The notes beneath the pieces were generated by a model, which ran no database searches, had not been told where the DNA came from, and was given only the letters and a program-made list of their open reading frames with translations. Both the position numbers and the translations under genes were made by a program. From Bathynomus jamesi (taxonomy: Eukaryota; Arthropoda; Malacostraca; Isopoda; Cirolanidae): a DNA stretch of 64,000 nt. This document shows positions 1 through 9,763 of this stretch, piece after piece; positions within the stretch are counted from its first letter, which is position 1; each line of letters starts with the position of its first letter. Location: positions 92,001 through 156,000 of the forward strand of contig JAJOZX010008806.1 in NCBI GenBank assembly GCA_023014485.1, in the 5' to 3' direction.

Positions 1-14
1 TCCGTTATCTGCCC

Positions 15-199
15 ATTGACGATTGGTTAGGTTCAGTCATGATATTTTCGTTAAAACTAACAAAAATATCACAACTTAACCTAACCAATCGTCACTGCCC
101 GGTTAGGTCAACTGTACGCCCTTGACGATTGGTTAGGTTAAGTCGTGATATTTTCGTTAGTTTTAACAAAAATATCACGACTTAACCTAACCAATCGTC
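15..199. repeat. Two adjacent hairpin MITE units
   Basis: Two near-perfect hairpins lie back to back. Each arm carries TTGACGATTGGTTAGGTTAA, continues into a GTGATATTTTCGTTAG core, and meets its own reverse complement (about 15-95 and 122-199). Related hairpins occur at about 440-511, 27719-27830 and inside 51437-51729, so this is a dispersed non-autonomous foldback family. No coding capacity. Confidence 0.75.
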
Positions 200-267
200 A
201 AACGGCGCCCAAACGGCGGCGCCAGAACGTCGGCGCAAAAACGTCGGCGCCAAAACGTCCCATTCCG
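200..267. mobile_element. Terminal fragment of a MULE-type element
   Basis: Tandem blocks of the form ACGTCGGCGCCAAAACGTCC end in CGTCCCATTCCG. This is the same terminus as the right end of the MULE at 14662-17766, so it is a MULE end or a MULE-derived MITE. The other end is not visible here. Confidence 0.6.
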
Positions 268-318
268 ACTGACCAGCATTGCCACTCCTGAAAGACAAAA
301 TTTTCAAGACAAACATAA

Positions 319-537
319 GGTTGCTACTATAGTTGCTACTATAGTATGCGGTCTAGCTACGATTCGGCGGTCTACCTTTTAATTATAGCTTCTTATCTTG
401 TTTACTAATTGCTTGTTTACGTCCCAATGTCAATCGCCTTTGACGATTGGTTAGGTTTAGTCATGATATTTTTGTTAGTTTTAACGAAAATATCATGACT
501 AAACCAATCGTAGGTACACCGCATACTATGGTAGCAC
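319..537. repeat. Foldback enclosing another hairpin
   Basis: GCTACTATAGTATGCGGT near 335-352 is mirrored by ACCGCATACTATGGTAGC near 517-534. A hairpin of the 15-199 family sits inside at about 440-511. It reads as a nested foldback without coding capacity. Confidence 0.5.
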
Positions 538-686
538 CTATAAATTTTTCAAGGTACTGGTAATCCGCTACTATGTGATTATTTTCATTAGAACTTAAAA
601 TTAAAATAAATCTGCAATACACCTTTATACTGATTGTTTTGTCGAGTCGATTTTTCAAGGTCGCGTAAAATTCTCAAGGAGTAATA

Positions 687-896
687 ATGATTGGGGTTGT
701 TTAACCTCCTTCGCAACATCGAAGGTCATATGACGGAGGAGACCTACTACAGCTTTACGTGGGATCCGAACCACGGGTCGCTACATAATCTGGACACGGA
801 GGACGGTCTCCCATCCAACTACTACCCAGACCCAATGTCGCTTAACTTCGCTGATCAAGGGGAAGCGGTGTTACGACATTGGCTACGACGTAGCCA
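687..896 (-). mobile_element. 5S-rRNA-derived SINE, copy 1
   Basis: Read on the minus strand this resembles 5S rRNA: a GAAGTTAAGCGACATTGGGT block matches the 5S box A region, followed by AGTAGTTGGATGGGAGACCG, the intermediate element and box C. Next comes a tail with a tRNA B-box-like GGTTCGGATCCCACG and then a CTCCGTCATATGACC block. Other copies are at 36771-36988, 45821-46031, and (decayed) 23200-23345 and 47165-47325. Family: SINE3-like (5S-derived, RNA polymerase III transcribed); the SINE3 assignment is inference. The 88-codon ORF here is incidental. Confidence 0.75.
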
Positions 897-955
897 ATCA
901 CAAGGAGTGTCAACGCTGGTACTGACAGCACACCTTCACTTAAAAATAAAAATTT

Positions 956-1001
956 AGTTATAGGAAACGACCTATAGGAAACGACCTATAGGAAACAATA
1001 G
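956..1001. repeat. Short tandem repeat, 16-bp unit
   Basis: About three copies of TATAGGAAACGACC-type units in direct tandem. Confidence 0.6.
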
Positions 1002-1239
1002 AGCCAAACTTTGCTTTAGTTACTTGTAATACATATTATTAGAAACAAAATCTTTTGTAAGTATGAAATGAGGGGCGTCGACAAGCTTGACCTTCTTGAA
1101 ATGAGGAATCATCGCACGGAACATTTGAAAGGTTGAAAGGTTGATTTAAAATATAAATCACATAAATTTTTGCAAATACGAGTAAAAAAAAAAGTCGTTG
1201 GCGCATTTTAAGTTTGTAAATCAAGTATATTTTGAGTGT

Positions 1240-1580
1240 TTATTTGGTTTAACGTTGGTTTAACGCTGGTTAACGTTGGTTCAACGTTTGATTTAACGTT
1301 GGTTTATTTTTACCAGCTGTCTGATTTAATATGAAATAAAATTAAATAAAATTAAATAAAATCCATCAAAATTGAAAAATTGTTTGAAAGGAATCGAGTC
1401 AGTAAAAATAATTAAAAAAACATGAACGTTAGTTTGACGTACGTTGGTTTAACGTTGGTTCAACGTTTGATTTAACGTTGGTTAACGTTGGTTCAACGTT
1501 TGATTTAACGTTGGTTAACGTTCGTTCAACGTTGGTCCAACGTTTGATTTAACGTTGGTTAACGTTGGTTCAACGTTTTG
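1240..1580. repeat. AACGTT-rich tandem repeat in two blocks
   Basis: Blocks at about 1240-1310 and 1425-1580 are built from TTAACGTTGGTT and TTCAACGTTTGATT units. Between them is a segment (about 1308-1410) that also occurs at 3448-4020, where it is split by a MITE. No ORF of interest. Confidence 0.6.
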
Positions 1581-2045
1581 GTGCATCAAAGATATAACAA
1601 ACAAACCCATGAAACAATATAAGTAAATGCAAATATACAGTGAACACCCTTTATTATTTCCTATAGGAAAACCGTGTCCAGACGTATAGACAGTTATGGC
1701 CCTTAAGGAAGTGTGGGGAAGGAGACGGTAGTCGACAGAAGGGGGTCTGTTGCTTTAAAATCGTCTATTAAATAAAGACAGAGCGAGGCATTGCATCATG
1801 TTAGTTTTACACTCTACTTCCTCTCAAAACAGGATGACAAAATGGCTGAGTTGGTTCAGCAATTAGGAAAATTAGGAAAAGTAAACATATGCTTTATTTT
1901 TTTTTATGCATGAAGGGGGGGCCAAGGGCGAATGCCCGCAAAAGAAAAGTGCCCCCCCCCCCCCCAAAGAAGAAGCGAGCCAAAATTAATTTATAGGCTT
2001 TTATATATGTCTTTTAAATTTTTTTAATTATTTCAAAGCATTAAA

Positions 2046-2243
2046 CAGGCACGTGCAGGGGGGGGGGCGAGCTACAGCGGCTTGAACCCTCCCATTTGCC
2101 CCTTCATGCCTCAGAAGTGCCCTTTTTTTCCCCCAAAAAATAAATGCTGTGAAGAGACTTATTATTTTTGAGGGAAGAGATGGTGCCCTTTTTGTTAACT
2201 TTCAGCCCCCCCCCCTATCTGAAGTGTCCTGGGCACGGGCCTG
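2046..2243. mobile_element. Probable decayed hAT MITE
   Basis: The left end reads CAGGCACGTGCAGG with a G tract. The right end, read in reverse, is CAGGCCCGTGCCCAGGACAC followed by a G tract, a common hAT terminal pattern. The 8-bp flanks do not match well, so the target duplication is not confirmed. A similar C/G-rich patch lies just upstream at 1908-1980. Confidence 0.45.
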
Positions 2244-2599
2244 ATGCTTGACACACCCAAAATGAACATTTTAAATTTAAAACGTAACTTTTTTTTGAGG
2301 CTGCATTCGAAAAGAAGTTTTCCCTCCTTTTGGGTATCAAAGCTTTTTGTCAAATGATATAATAACACCTTTTAATGATATATAACTTCTTTAGAAAGAA
2401 GTTGTGGTCTTAAAGACTTCTTTTTGAGTGATTTGAGACAAAAGAAGGTAATATTTCTACCTGTAGAAGGTTGTGGGAAGTCTTTGATTTCTGTATAGTA
2501 TGATACGCCCAGAATGTCTGTAATAAATTAAAAACAATGATGAGTTCTATTGAAGAAGACTGGAGACGAAAATCGAATAATCTCAGTTAACCTTGGTTT

Positions 2600-2860
2600 T
2601 GCTTCTGCCCAAATTTGCTCATTCTGACGAAGGTCAAGCTTATTGCTTCACCTTAGACCTACAGCTTAACGTGGAATCCGAACCACGACCCACCACGGTC
2701 AATCAGAAACTACAAAATCCTTGCCCGGATCTCACACACGACCTCCCGATCAGCAGCCAGCCCAGCAACTTAACCACTGTATGTATATCCAGGTTATCCA
2801 TTTATTTACCAACCAATTTTTATTGTGTGGAAGGATGAACAGCTGGGTTAGCTGAGCGAC
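2600..2860 (-). mobile_element. tRNA-type SINE fragments
   Basis: On the minus strand, GTGGTTCGGATTCCACGTTA followed by GCTTGACCTTCGTCAGAATG matches the SINE at 22531-22645. The piece at 2780-2850 (TGTGTGGAAGGATGAACAGC on plus) is the reverse of the 3' part of the SINE at 22382-22500. Two decayed SINEs in the same orientation. Confidence 0.6.
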
Positions 2861-3168
2861 TATATATATATATATATAGATGCCTTAGGAAATAACTGGT
2901 ACAAATCGTGCGAGGATATTCATCAGTTAAGAATAACCTTCTTTTCTTAGACATAAATTAGCTTAAGGACGGAAGGATCAAAGATAAAACCATAAATAAG
3001 TATCCCACAAAAGGTCCTTTGGAAGGGGCTCAGATTTTACCCACCTCATAACTCACATTCAACATCTGATTTATACCCAATATGATGGGTATCTTTGACG
3101 CTTCACTTTTTAGGTCCTAACCTATAGGGAATGTCATCTTCAATAATTCTTCTTTCGGTTCACACTCC

Positions 3169-3175
<7 letters not shown>

Positions 3176-3265
<90 letters not shown>
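3176..3265. repeat. (TA)n microsatellite
   Basis: Pure TA run of about 90 bp. The IYIYIY ORFs on both strands are artefacts of it. A (GT)n tract follows at about 3349-3394. Confidence 0.95.
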
Positions 3266-3266
<1 letters not shown>

Positions 3267-3358
3267 CGCATGTATGTATGTATACTAAATCTTGGTGCTC
3301 TAAATTTGGCGTAACGCTTTTCTGATGTTAAGCTGGGACCCATATATCTGTGTGTGTG

Positions 3359-3393
<35 letters not shown>

Positions 3394-3513
3394 GTTGGGG
3401 GTGGGTGGGGGTAAAATGATTATTTTTACGCTTTTATAGTATATTTTTACCAGCTGTCTGATTTAATATGAAATAAAATGGTTTTTGTTAATTTTAAAAT
3501 TAAATATAATTCA

Positions 3514-3964
3514 CAGGTCAACAAAAAAACATTTTTTTTTCGTTGCCAAGGAAATTCGTACGAATTTAGGGTATTTTGGGGTTGCTGAATTCCAAAATGA
3601 AAGTAGTTTTTCCGATTTGGCTCTAGTTCTTGAGATAATGAATACCCTCAATTAATAGGAAACGTAACCCTAACGCGTGCATATGGGAAACTACCGGAAC
3701 TTTCTAGATGGTGAGACCGAATAAAATGCCATTATGTATTTCATGCGTTTACTTTTGTATGATTTGAGACAATTTCAATGCGATTTGTAAGTAGGCTCCG
3801 CCTGAACATTAAATTTTTTGCATTTTTACGTGTTTCAATGGGGTACCAATTATCTCATAAATTAGAGCCAATCTAGCAAAACCGATGTCATATTTGGAAT
3901 CAGCACCACAAAGTTACCCCAAAATCACTCTAATATGATTGGCAATAAAATGAGTGTTGACCAG
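3514..3964. mobile_element. 451-bp MITE with 9-bp target duplication
   Basis: Ends CAGGTCAACA and TGTTGACCAG are inverted. The arms share internal inverted blocks (about 3580-3650 against 3840-3920). The flanks TATAATTCA (3505-3513) and TATAATCCA (3965-3973) form a 9-bp direct repeat with one mismatch. The flanking sequence exists without this insertion at about 1308-1410, an independent empty site. A 9-bp duplication suggests a MULE-mobilised element, but the termini alone do not prove it. Confidence 0.65.
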
Positions 3965-4049
3965 TATAATCCATCAAAATTGAAAAATTTGTTTGAAAGG
4001 AATTGAGTCACAGTTAAAAATAATAATAAAAACATTCTAATTAATAAAT

Positions 4050-4145
4050 CCTTCAAAATTTCTTGACAATTTTTTTTTTTTTTTTTTTTTTTTTTTGACG
4101 ATACGAAAGCGTTTGTTTTTTTTTCTATTTTTTTTTTTTTTTTGT
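4050..4145. repeat. Poly(T) tracts
   Basis: Two T-rich runs (about 4070-4096 and 4128-4143). The minus-strand lysine-rich ORF here is a low-complexity artefact. Confidence 0.8.
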
Positions 4146-4446
4146 TTTTTATTTTAAAAGTTTTCTCAGAATTGACGTCTACAATTTGAACCAATTTAAA
4201 AATAACAAAATTTTTCCAAAAAATAAGCTTCGTTGTCAGAAGGTTCATAGTTTTAATACTGTTCAAGCAGCTAGTTGCCCAAGGACGTGAATAGTGTAGT
4301 GATGAAAGTTTTCAAAAGAAGACTAGGCATTTGGCTTAGAACAATACCAGATGAACCGGGTGTGCCTGGCTATGAGAAGTGGGTAACGCAAGAAATCAAT
4401 TCTTTTTATGTCAAATATTAGAATCGTGTTAATTTCCCATTAATTT

Positions 4447-4990
4447 CCTACTGACACACGTTCTGGTATTCTACTGACGAGCCTGACACACGTTCTGCTA
4501 TTCTACTGACGAGCCTGACACACGTTCTGCTATTCTACTGACGAGCCTGACACACGTTCTGCTATTCTACTGACGAGCCTGACACACGTTCTGCTATTCT
4601 ACTGACGAGCCTGACACACGTTCTGCTATTCTACTGACGAGCCTGACACACGTTCTGCTATTCTACTGACGAGCCTGACACACGTTCTGCTATTCTACTG
4701 ACGAGCCTGACACACGTTCTGCTATTCTACTGACGAGCCTGACACACGTTCTGCTATTCTACTGACGAGTCTGACACACGTTCTGGCATTCTACTGACGA
4801 ACCTGACACACGTTCTGGTATTCTACTGACGAGCCTGACACGTTCTGCTATTCTACTGACGAGCCTGACACACGTTCTGCTATTCTACTGACGAGCCTGA
4901 CACACGTTCTGCTATTCTACTGACGAGCCTGACACACGTTCTGCTATTCTACTGACGAGCCTGACACACGTTCTGCTATTCTACTGACGA
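4447..4990. repeat. 32-bp minisatellite, about 17 units
   Basis: Direct tandem array of a 32-bp unit that includes CTGACACACGTTCTGCTATT and CTACTGACGAG. Variants occur mainly in the first unit and in units near 4770-4850, one of them lacking two bases. There are no unique spacers, so it is not CRISPR. Confidence 0.95.
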
Positions 4991-5059
4991 GCTATACCAG
5001 TTGTTCTTGAGGACAATTATCGTGTTGCCTATATACTTTTGTCAACCCCATATATATAT

Positions 5060-5366
5060 ATATACTGTATATATACACATTTAACTGCAAACACGCAGTA
5101 TAATTAAGGTAAAGAACGACGCTTGTATAATGTTACGGCATGCGGGAGGTGCCCCCTTGGGGCATTGGTTTCTGCGAGTATGTAGAAGAATTACGGCATT
5201 TGGAAGAATGAGGCCCATGGTGTAATGGTTATCGCATCTGACCGGCAATCGGAAGATCCCGGGTTCGATTCCCGGGTGGTTACCTCATTTTTTCATTTGT
5301 TTCGTTCTCTCTCTCTCGTCTTGCGCGGAATATCTCCTATACAAGCGTCGTTCTTTACATATATAT
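5060..5366 (+). repeat. Single diverged copy of the 262-bp tRNA-bearing repeat
   Basis: It shares CATTTAACTGCAA, GGGGCATTGGTTTCTGC and the tRNA-like module with the array at 31036-33140. Outer ends GTAAAGAACGACGCTTGTAT and ATACAAGCGTCGTTCTTTAC are inverted repeats. A hAT element begins at its right end, within a TA run. Confidence 0.7.
5210..5282 (+). tRNA. tRNA-Ala(GGC)-like pseudogene
   Basis: A box TGGTGTAATGG and B box GGTTCGATTCC are intact. D, anticodon and T stems fold, with loop CCGGCAA giving anticodon GGC. Position 33 is C rather than the near-universal U, and the acceptor stem pairs poorly. A polymerase III-type repeat module is more likely than a working tRNA. Confidence 0.55.
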
Positions 5367-6623
5367 TAGTGATGTAGCGGATGTCATTTTTTTCACATCC
5401 GCGGATGCGGATGCGGATGAGGATGTTTGATTTCAACACCCGCGGGTGCGGATGCGGATGCGGATGTCTACATTTTCGTTATTTTTTAGGATATATTCCA
5501 GATTTGTTGTGTTTAACGTATATAATAAGTTATTATATAGAGAGAGCTGTAGCTATAATGTAGTATAATTGATTAATTGTACAATAATTGCTGTACTTTT
5601 CCCTGAACATATAAAATAATAGCAAGCATCTAACTAATATAGAAATCAATTAGTGAATTCGTCTGCAAATAAATTCGTTTATTTTGTTGAGTTTCAGCCA
5701 CAATTAGAAACCATAATTGTGTTATCCGACCTCTTTCCCCAACCTCCACCCTTATAGAAAGAGATCTTTAATTAGCTTGATAACTATTTATATTAAGTTT
5801 AAAGTTTTATTAGGCATATTTATAAATGAGTAATTAAAATAAAGTAAACTAAGATGTTCATCGTTTAATATTCAAACTTAATTATAGGAAGGTTATGCTT
5901 AAGGAACATTAATTTTTCTGCCTTTTCTGCTGCCAGTCTGTTTCTCTTTTCATCATATATTAATCCAGCACTCACTGCTAATAATCTCTCGCTTGGTACG
6001 CTTGTTGGAGGACGTGCTAAATGTTTCCTTGCAAGTTTACTCAAGTATGGATAGATATTCTGCGCATTTTTCCACCAACTAATAGGATTGTCACATGCAG
6101 CCAGGCGTTTTTTCTTGGTGATAGCTCTCGATCATTTTTACTAATCTTTTGACATCGCGTAGGTCTCGTCATCGCTGCTTGACTCAAGAACTGAGAGAGA
6201 TTCTGTGATAGATTTGCTTGTTGAAGGTGTTGGTTCTGTCACTGAAACTTTTATTCTTTTGTGGGTGGCGAAGCGACAGATTCAAGAGATTGAAGCTCTT
6301 CAACTGCTTTGCCAAGTGATGATTTAACTCGTTCTAATGTACTAGGTGAAAATAACAGCTTTGTAACGTGGATCTAGTAGGTTGCAAGAGAGTAACTTCA
6401 TACAAGAACAGCCTCTCGTCTTGTCGCTTGCATCACTTTTGCGCACAATGAACTAGTTCTATTATTATAGTAGAATTTGATAATTTCCGCTTATTAATGA
6501 CGTTTTATCTCAACGGTCCACATCCGCACGACATCCGCAGTCCAAAGTGCGGATGCAGATGCGGATGCGAGAAAATATGCGGATGTTCCGCGGATGCGGA
6601 TGCGGATGTGACCTACATCACTA
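5367..6623 (-). mobile_element. hAT transposon with 8-bp target duplication
   Basis: Terminal inverted repeats start TAGTGATGTAG at both ends, followed by GCGGATGCGGATGCGG subterminal repeats. Flanks ATATATAT (5359-5366 and 6624-6631) are compatible with an 8-bp duplication, though they lie in TA-rich DNA. Length is 1257 bp, too short for a complete hAT transposase; only the C-terminal part remains. Confidence 0.8.
5885..6110 (-). pseudogene. hAT transposase C-terminal (dimerisation) fragment
   Basis: Minus-strand translation reads NPISWWKNAQNIYPYLSKLA, then RPPTSVPSERLLAVSAGLIY, then a KRNRLAAEKAEKLMFLKHNL tail. This is the hAT family dimerisation region (the W.....P.L...A.......S....ER.FS..G pattern). 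The frame is open across this stretch but I see no N-terminal BED finger or catalytic domain nearby, so this is a deletion derivative. Confidence 0.8.
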
Positions 6624-6634
6624 ATATATATATA

Positions 6635-7293
6635 TATATATATATATTGAAAAGGAAGACCAATGAAGCAACATACAGTATGACTAATATAAATCCGACG
6701 TTTCGAGAGATACAACCTTCATCTTCAGGGGTAAATTCTAAAATTCTAAAAAGTAAAAGATAAGTAAAATTTTAAAACAGTACCAAAATTTAAAAAAAAA
6801 AGATACAAAATAAATCTTGCATTAAAAAGTTTAAAAATATAAATAGATTCCAATAATCTCCGATGACGCAAGCGAGTAATAAAATTAGTGATCTTAGATT
6901 ATTGGAATCTCTTTCTATTTTTAAGCTTAAACTTAGTCTTTAAATCATAACTTTACTTTTGAATGTTTTAATGTAAGATTTATTTCGTATTTTTTTTATT
7001 AAATTTTTATTTAAAATTTTTATTACATGTTTTTATTAACATTTTTATTAAATTTTTTTATTAAAATTTTTATTAAATTTTTATTAAAATTTTGTATTAA
7101 AATTTTTTTATTAAAATTTTTATTTAAAATTTTTATTAAATTTTTTTATTCAAATTTTTTATTAAAATTTTTATTAAAATTTTTATTAAAATTTGTTATT
7201 AAAATTTTTATTAAAATTTTACTTATCTTTCACTTTTTAGAATTTTAGAATTTACCCTGAAGATGAGACTTGTATCCCTCGAAACGTCGGATA
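6635..7293. repeat. Foldback element, Penelope-terminus-like, left part
   Basis: After a (TA)n run, CCGACGTTTCGAGAGATACA and CTTCATCTTCAGGGGTAAAT (6695-6745) are mirrored by ATTTACCCTGAAGATGAGAC and CCCTCGAAACGTCGGAT (7246-7292). Between the arms is very AT-rich sequence with ATTAAAATTTTT repeats (about 6990-7220), which creates the FFIKIFIK ORF artefact. The right arm continues at 9031-9090, beyond the Tc1 insertion. Confidence 0.7.
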
Positions 7294-7295
7294 TA

Positions 7296-9030
7296 CAATA
7301 CTGGCCAAATTATTAGGAATTTTTTTAAAATTTCATTTTTTGGTATAAAATGTTAAATTAAACCAATTTTAAACGTTGAAAAGTTATTTATTTCTACACA
7401 AGAATACATGGTCATTATTTAGCAATAGTTTAGTACTTAGTTTGACCCACCTTAGCTGCCATAATGGCTGCGACACGCTTCGGCATGCCATGAATCAATT
7501 TTTTGCATAATTCTTTAGTCGAACGAAGCGTGTTTGTTCGTCAGTTGTCGTTTGGTTGTCGTGCGATGCGGGTGTTTTCTCTTTCTTTTACGTGTCATTG
7601 TAACTACCGTTTAATTTAAATAGTGTATTTACCCAATTTCGGCAATTATTTGTTACAGTTTTTAAGTGAATTTGAAAATGGGGCGAAAGAATGACTTGAG
7701 TCCACGGAAAATTGGGCAAATACAGGTTTTATTAACTTCTTCTACATTTAAACAAAAGGAAATCGCTGCCAAACTCCATGTTTCACCACAGTCAGTACTT
7801 CGTATTAAGAAAAAAATGGTATTTGGAGAAAATGTAGGCCCCAAAAGGGTTGGAAGATGCGGCAGAAAAAGGGTAACGACTCCAAGAACTGATAGACAGA
7901 TTGCAATTTTGTCTCTTAGAAATAGAAGAGCTACTTGCAAAAACATTTCCAGTAGTCTAGCGGCTGATGGCATCAATATTAGTCGTAGAACAGTCAACAG
8001 GAGGCTTCTAACTGCCGGCTTCAAAGCCTACCGCCCAAGGAAGAAGCCCAGGCTCACTGAGGCTATGAAGAAGGCACGTTTTGCATGGGCAAAGGAACAC
8101 ATTAACTGGACTAGTGAGGATTGGGAACAGGTAAGAATAATATTTAACATTAAATAGAATGTTAATACAGTAAATACAGTATGCATAGAAGTGTATTTAC
8201 AGTACGTGATAAAACTGCAGTAAAATATCTGTAAAGCAGCAAGTCATACTGTACTTCGTTTTAGCTGTACTTCATACGCTATGCACTGACTCTTTCACAG
8301 GGCTTTCTTTGATTGCAGGTGGTGTTCTCCGATGAGTCAACGATTGCCGTGCTTGACGATCGTGTTCAAAGTGTAAGAAGGAGGCCTGGAGAAGAATTTT
8401 TGCCTGAGTGTCTGATGAAAACGGTGAAATTTCCACAAAAGATCATGGTTTGGGGAGCAATTTCTGTGCATGGAACTAGTCGTTTGAGCATTGTTGAGGG
8501 GAATATGAACCAAGTCAAGTATATAGAAGTACTAAGAAGACGTCTACTGCCTCAAATAAGGGAATGGTATGGTAATAGACGTTGGATTTTTCAACAAGAC
8601 TCAGCTCCATGCCACACGGCAAAGTCGGTTAAAAAATGGTGTCATGAAAATAGTGTTCGGTTGCTCCCATGGGCTGGAAATTCTCCAGACATGAACCCAA
8701 TCGAAAGTTTATGGTGTATTTTAAAGGACGTAATCCATGAAACGCCGATAACAACAAAACACCAACTCATAGAGCGACTTATTCAAGTCTGGTTTCACTC
8801 TACACGTATTAAGGAATTATGCAAAAAATTGATTCATGGCATGCCGAAGCGTGTCGCAGCCCTTAAGGCAGCTAAGGGGGGTCAAACTAAGTACTAAACT
8901 ATTGCTAAATAATGACCATGTATTCTTGTGTAGAAATAAATAACTTTTCAACGTTTAAAATTGGTTTAATTTAACATTTTATACCAAAAAATGAAATTTT
9001 TAAAAATTCCTAATAATTTAGCCAGTACTG
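7296..9030 (+). mobile_element. Full-length Tc1-type transposon
   Basis: The element starts CAATACTGGCCAAATTATTA and ends with the inverse of CAGTACTGGCTAAATTATTA, flanked by TA on both sides (7294-7295, 9031-9032). The inverted repeats run about 225 bp (7296-7522 against 8805-9030), so the right one overlaps the last codons of the transposase gene. Its length of 1735 bp fits an autonomous Tc1-group element. It sits in the (TA)n of a foldback repeat. Confidence 0.92.
7678..8897 (+). CDS. Tc1-type DD34E transposase, two exons, apparently intact
   Basis: Join 7678-8130 and 8319-8897 gives 343 residues without a stop, close to the usual Tc1 size. Exon 1 carries the N-terminal helix-turn-helix region (LSPRKIGQIQVLLTSSTFKQ onward) and a second HTH with GRCGRKR as the linker. 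Exon 2 begins VVFSDES (first catalytic D). The second D is in FQQDSAPCHTA and the E in NSPDMNPIESLW, 34 residues between them (DD34E). The donor is CAG|GTAAGA at 8131 and the acceptor TTGCAG at 8318, with a phase-0 intron of 188 bp. Unspliced, the frame stops at 8155. The ATG at 7678 opens the family-typical MGRK... start. Confidence 0.88.
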
Positions 9031-9090
9031 TATATATATATATATATTAAAGTCATTCTGTATGTTGCTTCCTTGATCTTTCTCTTCATT
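9031..9090. repeat. Displaced right arm of the foldback at 6635
   Basis: TATA then GTCATTCTGTATGTTGCTTC and CCTTGATCTTTCTC mirror GAAGCAACATACAGTATGAC at about 6665-6684. The two parts were separated by the Tc1 insertion. Confidence 0.6.
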
Positions 9091-9220
9091 ATGCGTTTGA
9101 GGTTTCCTGGAAACAAAACTATCAACTATGAACTATCAACTATATATCTATATATATATATATGTGTGTTAAGCAACAATTTAATATACTTTCAGGACAG
9201 AGCGAATTTTATTTGCTATA

Positions 9221-9257
<37 letters not shown>

Positions 9258-9510
9258 ATACATATTTATTGTTCCCAAATCGTAAAACCGAAAGCTAGAT
9301 GGTAAATTTTTTCACAAGTACAAAAGAATACCAATTATATTGTAAATTACAGATATTAAAAAAATAAAATGCTAACTCGGTCTATGTATGTCATATTATA
9401 TTCAATAACATGTTTTACTTACTTGAATTTTTAAAATAACTTCGAGCTATAATTTCCTTTTTGATTTTAATATAAGAATTAATGGCGGGGTCTAGAACTG
9501 CAGGAATCCA

Positions 9511-9763
9511 GGGAGTGAATGAGTTTTTCTGTTGAAATAAGATCTAAATTTTCTGTTCTTCCCTGTTGTTGTTTTTTTTTTGTTTGGGCCTTATTATTAC
9601 TCGACTCTGTACGTATGATTGAGTTAATTTAACAGGGAGTGAATGAGTTTTTCGGTTGAAATAAGATCTAAATTTTCTGTTCTTCCCTGTTGTTGTTGTT
9701 TTTTTTTTTTTTGGGCCTTATTATTACTCGACTCTGTACATATGATTGAGTTAATTTAACAGT
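9511..9763 (+). repeat. Tandem duplication, unit 124 bp
   Basis: GGGAGTGAATGAGTTTTTC through GATTGAGTTAATTTAAC occurs twice in direct tandem (starts 9511 and 9635). The copies differ in a poly(T) tract and a few bases, so the duplication is fairly recent. Confidence 0.85.

Noticed and set aside
3131..3343. ORFs of repeating Ile-Tyr on both strands (also at 10480, 13289, 19680, 22154, 33131)
   Set aside because: They are (TA)n microsatellites translated; no start context, no domain.
4447..4990. Regular 32-bp repeats as a CRISPR array
   Set aside because: Head-to-tail minisatellite with no unique spacers, in eukaryotic DNA.
7027..7248. Phe/Ile/Lys-rich ORF as a membrane protein
   Set aside because: Low-complexity ATTAAAATTTTT repeats inside a foldback.
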